64,000 nucleotides of DNA from Micromonospora okii (GTDB lineage: Bacteria > Actinomycetota > Actinomycetes > Mycobacteriales > Micromonosporaceae), in contig NZ_BBZF01000023.1 in NCBI RefSeq assembly GCF_020884795.1, forward strand, positions 1 to 64,000, read 5' to 3'. Position numbers and translations under genes: made by a program. A model generated the notes under the pieces. That model saw only the letters and a program-made list of their open reading frames with translations, had not been told where the DNA came from and did no database searches. This document shows, piece by piece, positions 59,356 through 64,000 of the stretch (positions are counted from its first letter, which is position 1; each line of letters opens with the position of its first letter).

Positions 59356-60726
59356 GTGACTGCTATCGAGGCACGCCTGGAGCGGATGGTGCGGCGGGCG
59401 CAGGCCGACGGGCGGGTGCCGGCCGTGTCGGCCGCCCTGCACCGGGCCGACCGGCCGCTGTGGACCTGCGCGGTGGGCGGCACCGGCAACGACACCGCCC
59501 TCGGTCCCGAGACGCTGTTCCGGATCGGCTCCGTCACCAAGACCTTCACGGCGGTGCTCGTCCTCCAGTGCCGCGACGCCGGCCTGCTCGACCTGGACGA
59601 CCCAGTCGGCCGGCACCTCGACGTGCCGGCCCACGGCGAGCTGACCGTGCGCCGGCTGCTGTCGCACACCTCCGGCCTGCAACGCGAGCCGCACGGCGAC
59701 GTCTGGGACACCCTGGCCGCCCCCGACGCGGACGCGCTGCTGGCCGAGCTGGCCCGCGCCGAGCGGGTGCTGCCGCCGGCCCGCCGCTTCCACTACTCCA
59801 ACCTCGGCGTGGCGCTGCTCGGCCAGCTCGTCGCGCGGCTGCGCGGCGGCACCTGGGCCGAGGTGCTCGCCGAGCGGGTGCTCGCCCCGCTCGGGCTGAC
59901 CGCCACCAGCGACCGGCCGGGGCCGGCGGCGGCGACCGGGTTCCTCGTCGACGCGTACTCCGACGAGGCGCACCCGGAGCCGCCGACCGACTTCGGCGCG
60001 GTCGGCCCGGCCGCCCAGCTCTGGAGCACCGCCGCCGACATGGCCCGCTGGGCGGCGTTCCTGGCCGACCCGGCGGCGCTCGACCCGTCCGGCGCGGTGC
60101 TCGCCCCGGCGACCCTGGACGAGATGCGCTGGCCGCTGACCGTCACCGACGAGACGTCCTGGGGCGCCGGCTTCGGCCTGGGGCTGATCCTGGTCCCGCA
60201 GGGGGAGCGGGTCGTGCACGTCGGGCACGACGGGGCGATGCCCGGCTTCCTGGCGGCCGTCTACGGCCGGCGCGGCGGCGACGGCACCGCCGGGGCGATG
60301 GGTGCGGCGGTGCTCGGCTCGTCCGGCACCGGCGTGGCGGTGATGGACCTGCCGCACCGGCTGCTCGCCGCGTCCGTCGAGCACGACCCGGCCGACGTCG
60401 AGCCCTGGCGGCCGGGGCAGCCCGCCCCGGCGCACCTGCGCGGGCTGCTGGGCCGCTGGTGGGGCGAGGGCTTCGAGTACGTCTTCACCTGGCACGACGG
60501 CACGCTGCGCGCCCGCAGCGCGGACGACCCGGCGGGGAAGCCCCCGGCGGTCTTCGCCCCGCTGCCGGACCGGCCGGACGTGTTCCGCACCGTCTCGGGG
60601 CGGGAGGCCGGCGAGCTGCTGCGGCTGACCCGCGACGCGGACGGAACGGTCGTCCGGGTGCATTGGGCGACGTACCGGTTCACCCGCTCCCAGGAGACCT
60701 TCGACCGGTACGACTTCCGGCGCTGA
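59356..60726 (+). CDS. Serine hydrolase of the class C beta-lactamase family
   Basis: A 456-residue penicillin-binding-protein-like hydrolase. The catalytic SxxK is SVTK (FRIGSVTKTFTAV) at about residues 57-60. The second motif is YSN (FHYSNLGVALLG) and the third is HVGHDG in place of KTG, as in esterase EstB/D-aminopeptidase types. No signal peptide is seen, so it is probably cytosolic, and a role as an esterase or peptidase is more likely than antibiotic resistance. The C-terminal 120 residues form an extra beta domain. Confidence 0.92.
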   Translation: MTAIEARLERMVRRAQADGRVPAVSAALHRADRPLWTCAVGGTGNDTALGPETLFRIGSVTKTFTAVLVLQCRDAGLLDLDDPVGRHLDVPAHGELTVRRLLSHTSGLQREPHGDVWDTLAAPDADALLAELARAERVLPPARRFHYSNLGVALLGQLVARLRGGTWAEVLAERVLAPLGLTATSDRPGPAAATGFLVDAYSDEAHPEPPTDFGAVGPAAQLWSTAADMARWAAFLADPAALDPSGAVLAPATLDEMRWPLTVTDETSWGAGFGLGLILVPQGERVVHVGHDGAMPGFLAAVYGRRGGDGTAGAMGAAVLGSSGTGVAVMDLPHRLLAASVEHDPADVEPWRPGQPAPAHLRGLLGRWWGEGFEYVFTWHDGTLRARSADDPAGKPPAVFAPLPDRPDVFRTVSGREAGELLRLTRDADGTVVRVHWATYRFTRSQETFDRYDFRR

Positions 60727-60858
60727 CCCGGGCGGTCGGCGCTGGCGGGGCGGCCGGGTGCCGGGGAAATGGGCGGGGTGCCGTCGCGCGGGAGAAGATA
60801 CGATGGGGATAACGACAGATCGCCGCGCCCCGCCAGGCCCGGCCGAGAGCGAGAGCAG

Positions 60859-63021
<2,163 letters not shown>

Positions 63022-63030
63022 GGAACCGAG

Positions 63031-63504
63031 TTGTCCATCGAGATCGCCAACGAGTCCGGTGTCGAGGTCGACACCGACGCCGTGCTCGCCGTCGCCCGGT
63101 ACGCCCTCGACGAGATGGGGGTCAACCCCCTCGCCGAGCTCTCCGTGCTGCTCGTCGACATCGACTACATGGCCGAGCTGAACCACCGCTGGATGGGCGG
63201 GGACGGCCCGACCGACGTGCTCGCCTTCCCCATGGACGAGGGCAGCGTCGACCACGGGCCGGGTGAGGCCAGCGCGGCCGGCGGCGAGCCGGCCCTGCTC
63301 GGCGACATCGTGCTCTGCCCGGAGGTGGCGGCCAAGCAGGCGGCCACGGCCGGCCACTCCGCCGCCGACGAGCTGCACCTGCTCACCGTGCACGGGGTGC
63401 TGCACCTGCTCGGCTACGACCACGCCGAGCCGGAGGAGGAGCGCGAGATGTTCGAGCTCCAGGCCCGGCTGCTGGCCGGCTGGCGGTCGACCCGGTCCCG
63501 GTGA
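63031..63504 (+). CDS. ybeY: Endoribonuclease YbeY
   Basis: Metal-dependent single-strand RNase of 16S rRNA maturation and ribosome quality control, 157 residues. The zinc motif HGVLHLLGYDH (His-x3-His-x5-His) is complete, with ELNHRWMGGDGPTDVLAFPMDE upstream. The start is TTG at 63031, 9 bp after the phoH stop with AGGGA before it; no better ATG or GTG precedes the conserved IEIANES. Its stop overlaps the next gene's start. Confidence 0.96.
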   Translation: MSIEIANESGVEVDTDAVLAVARYALDEMGVNPLAELSVLLVDIDYMAELNHRWMGGDGPTDVLAFPMDEGSVDHGPGEASAAGGEPALLGDIVLCPEVAAKQAATAGHSAADELHLLTVHGVLHLLGYDHAEPEEEREMFELQARLLAGWRSTRSR

Positions 63505-64000
63505 TGCCCACCCCGCTGGCGGCCGTCGCCCCGGCCGGCCTGCCCGACCTGACACTGCTCGTCTTCGCGGCCGGGCTGGTGGTGCTCGCCGGCCTGATCG
63601 CGATGACCGAGGCGGCGCTGACCGTGGTCTCCCCGGCCCGCGCGGCCGAGCTGGCCCGCGACGGCGCGCGGGGCGCGCGCACCCTCCAGGCGGTCGCCGG
63701 CGACGTGGTACGCCACCTCAACCTCCTGCTGCTGCTCCGGCTCCTGGCCGAGCTGACCGCCACCACGCTGGTCGCTCTGGTCGCGGTCGACACGTTCGGG
63801 GCGGGCTGGCGGGCGGCGCTGATCACCGCCGGCGCGATGACGGTGGTGAGCTTCGTCGTCGTCGGGGTCGGCCCGCGCACCCTCGGCCGGCAGCACGCGT
63901 ACGCGGTCGGCCGGGCGGTCGCCCCGCTGGTGCGCTGGCTGGGGCGGGCGCTCAACCCGCTCGCCTCGCTGCTGATCCTCATCGGCAACGCGGTCACCCC
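63504..64000 (+). CDS. CNNM/CorC-type membrane protein (partial, runs off the window)
   Basis: At least 165 residues, continuing past the end. The N-terminal DUF21-type transmembrane domain has LVVLAGLIAMTEAALTVVSPARAAELARDG, then VRHLNLLLLLRLLAELTATTLVALVAV and ITAGAMTVVSFVVVGVGPRTLGRQHAYAVG. CBS and CorC domains would be expected downstream. Such proteins follow phoH-ybeY in most actinobacteria and are linked to magnesium or cobalt efflux. ATG 63504 overlaps the ybeY stop; GTG 63501 in the same frame is an alternative. Confidence 0.88.
   Translation, partial: MPTPLAAVAPAGLPDLTLLVFAAGLVVLAGLIAMTEAALTVVSPARAAELARDGARGARTLQAVAGDVVRHLNLLLLLRLLAELTATTLVALVAVDTFGAGWRAALITAGAMTVVSFVVVGVGPRTLGRQHAYAVGRAVAPLVRWLGRALNPLASLLILIGNAVT

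Noticed and set aside
59356..60726. True beta-lactamase
   Set aside because: No signal peptide and HVGH in place of KTG; an esterase or peptidase is more likely.

Overview
The window is very GC-rich, uses GTG starts heavily and is densely packed on both strands. The gene content (valS-folC, rne-rplU-rpmA-obg, nadD-rsfS, comEA-comEC-holA, rpsT-lepA, hemW, hrcA-dnaJ-rsmE-phoH-ybeY, DUF397, an ECF41 sigma factor) indicates a high-GC actinobacterial chromosome. The style of the short hairpin repeats suggests Micromonosporaceae (inference). It is mostly core genome. I found no tRNA, rRNA, CRISPR array, insertion sequence or prophage.

Layout: 1-7.4 kb has a membrane-anchored unknown divergent from valS-folC-DUF4233, then a membrane/VOC fusion divergent from ndk. 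7.4-9.7 kb has an ECF41 sigma factor with its AhpD-like partner, and an acyltransferase. 9.8-14.6 kb has a proline-rich membrane protein, related to the first gene, opposite a radical SAM pair. 14.7-21.6 kb has RNase E/G, a lipoprotein, rplU-rpmA-obg and a GNAT. 21.6-24.3 kb has small envelope/stress membrane proteins. 24.4-27.6 kb is an accessory operon of CYP152 P450, methyltransferase and glycosyltransferase. 27.8-33.9 kb has two small unknowns, pepN, nadD, rsfS, a phosphatase and DegV. 34.1-39.6 kb has comEA-comEC-holA and a repeat-bearing membrane protein. 39.6-45.5 kb has rpsT, an APH-like kinase, DUF4240, lepA and two duplicated GlsB-type membrane proteins, and is rich in minisatellites. 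45.7-48.8 kb is a sugar ABC importer without its ATPase. 48.9-54.8 kb has MOSC, a PhyH oxygenase, an anchored lytic-transglycosylase-like protein, a crotonase, hemW and DUF4870. 55-64 kb has CIRCE-hrcA-dnaJ-rsmE, SDR, HIT, a serine beta-lactamase-like hydrolase, intein-containing phoH, ybeY and the start of a CNNM-type membrane protein.

The most notable item is a 357-residue intein in PhoH. It lacks an N-terminal Cys/Ser and carries the Trp-Cys-Thr signature of class 3 inteins plus two LAGLIDADG-like motifs. Other recurring themes are: a six-copy hairpin repeat placed just after stop codons, once supplying a protein's C-terminus; tandem repeats that duplicate a gene's own stop codon in frame; many genes that look leaderless (TAnnnT followed 6-8 nt later by the start codon); a probable ATC start codon behind a 13-bp hairpin; and two GTTT-N16-GGGAA(C/T) stress-type promoters in front of duplicated membrane protein genes.
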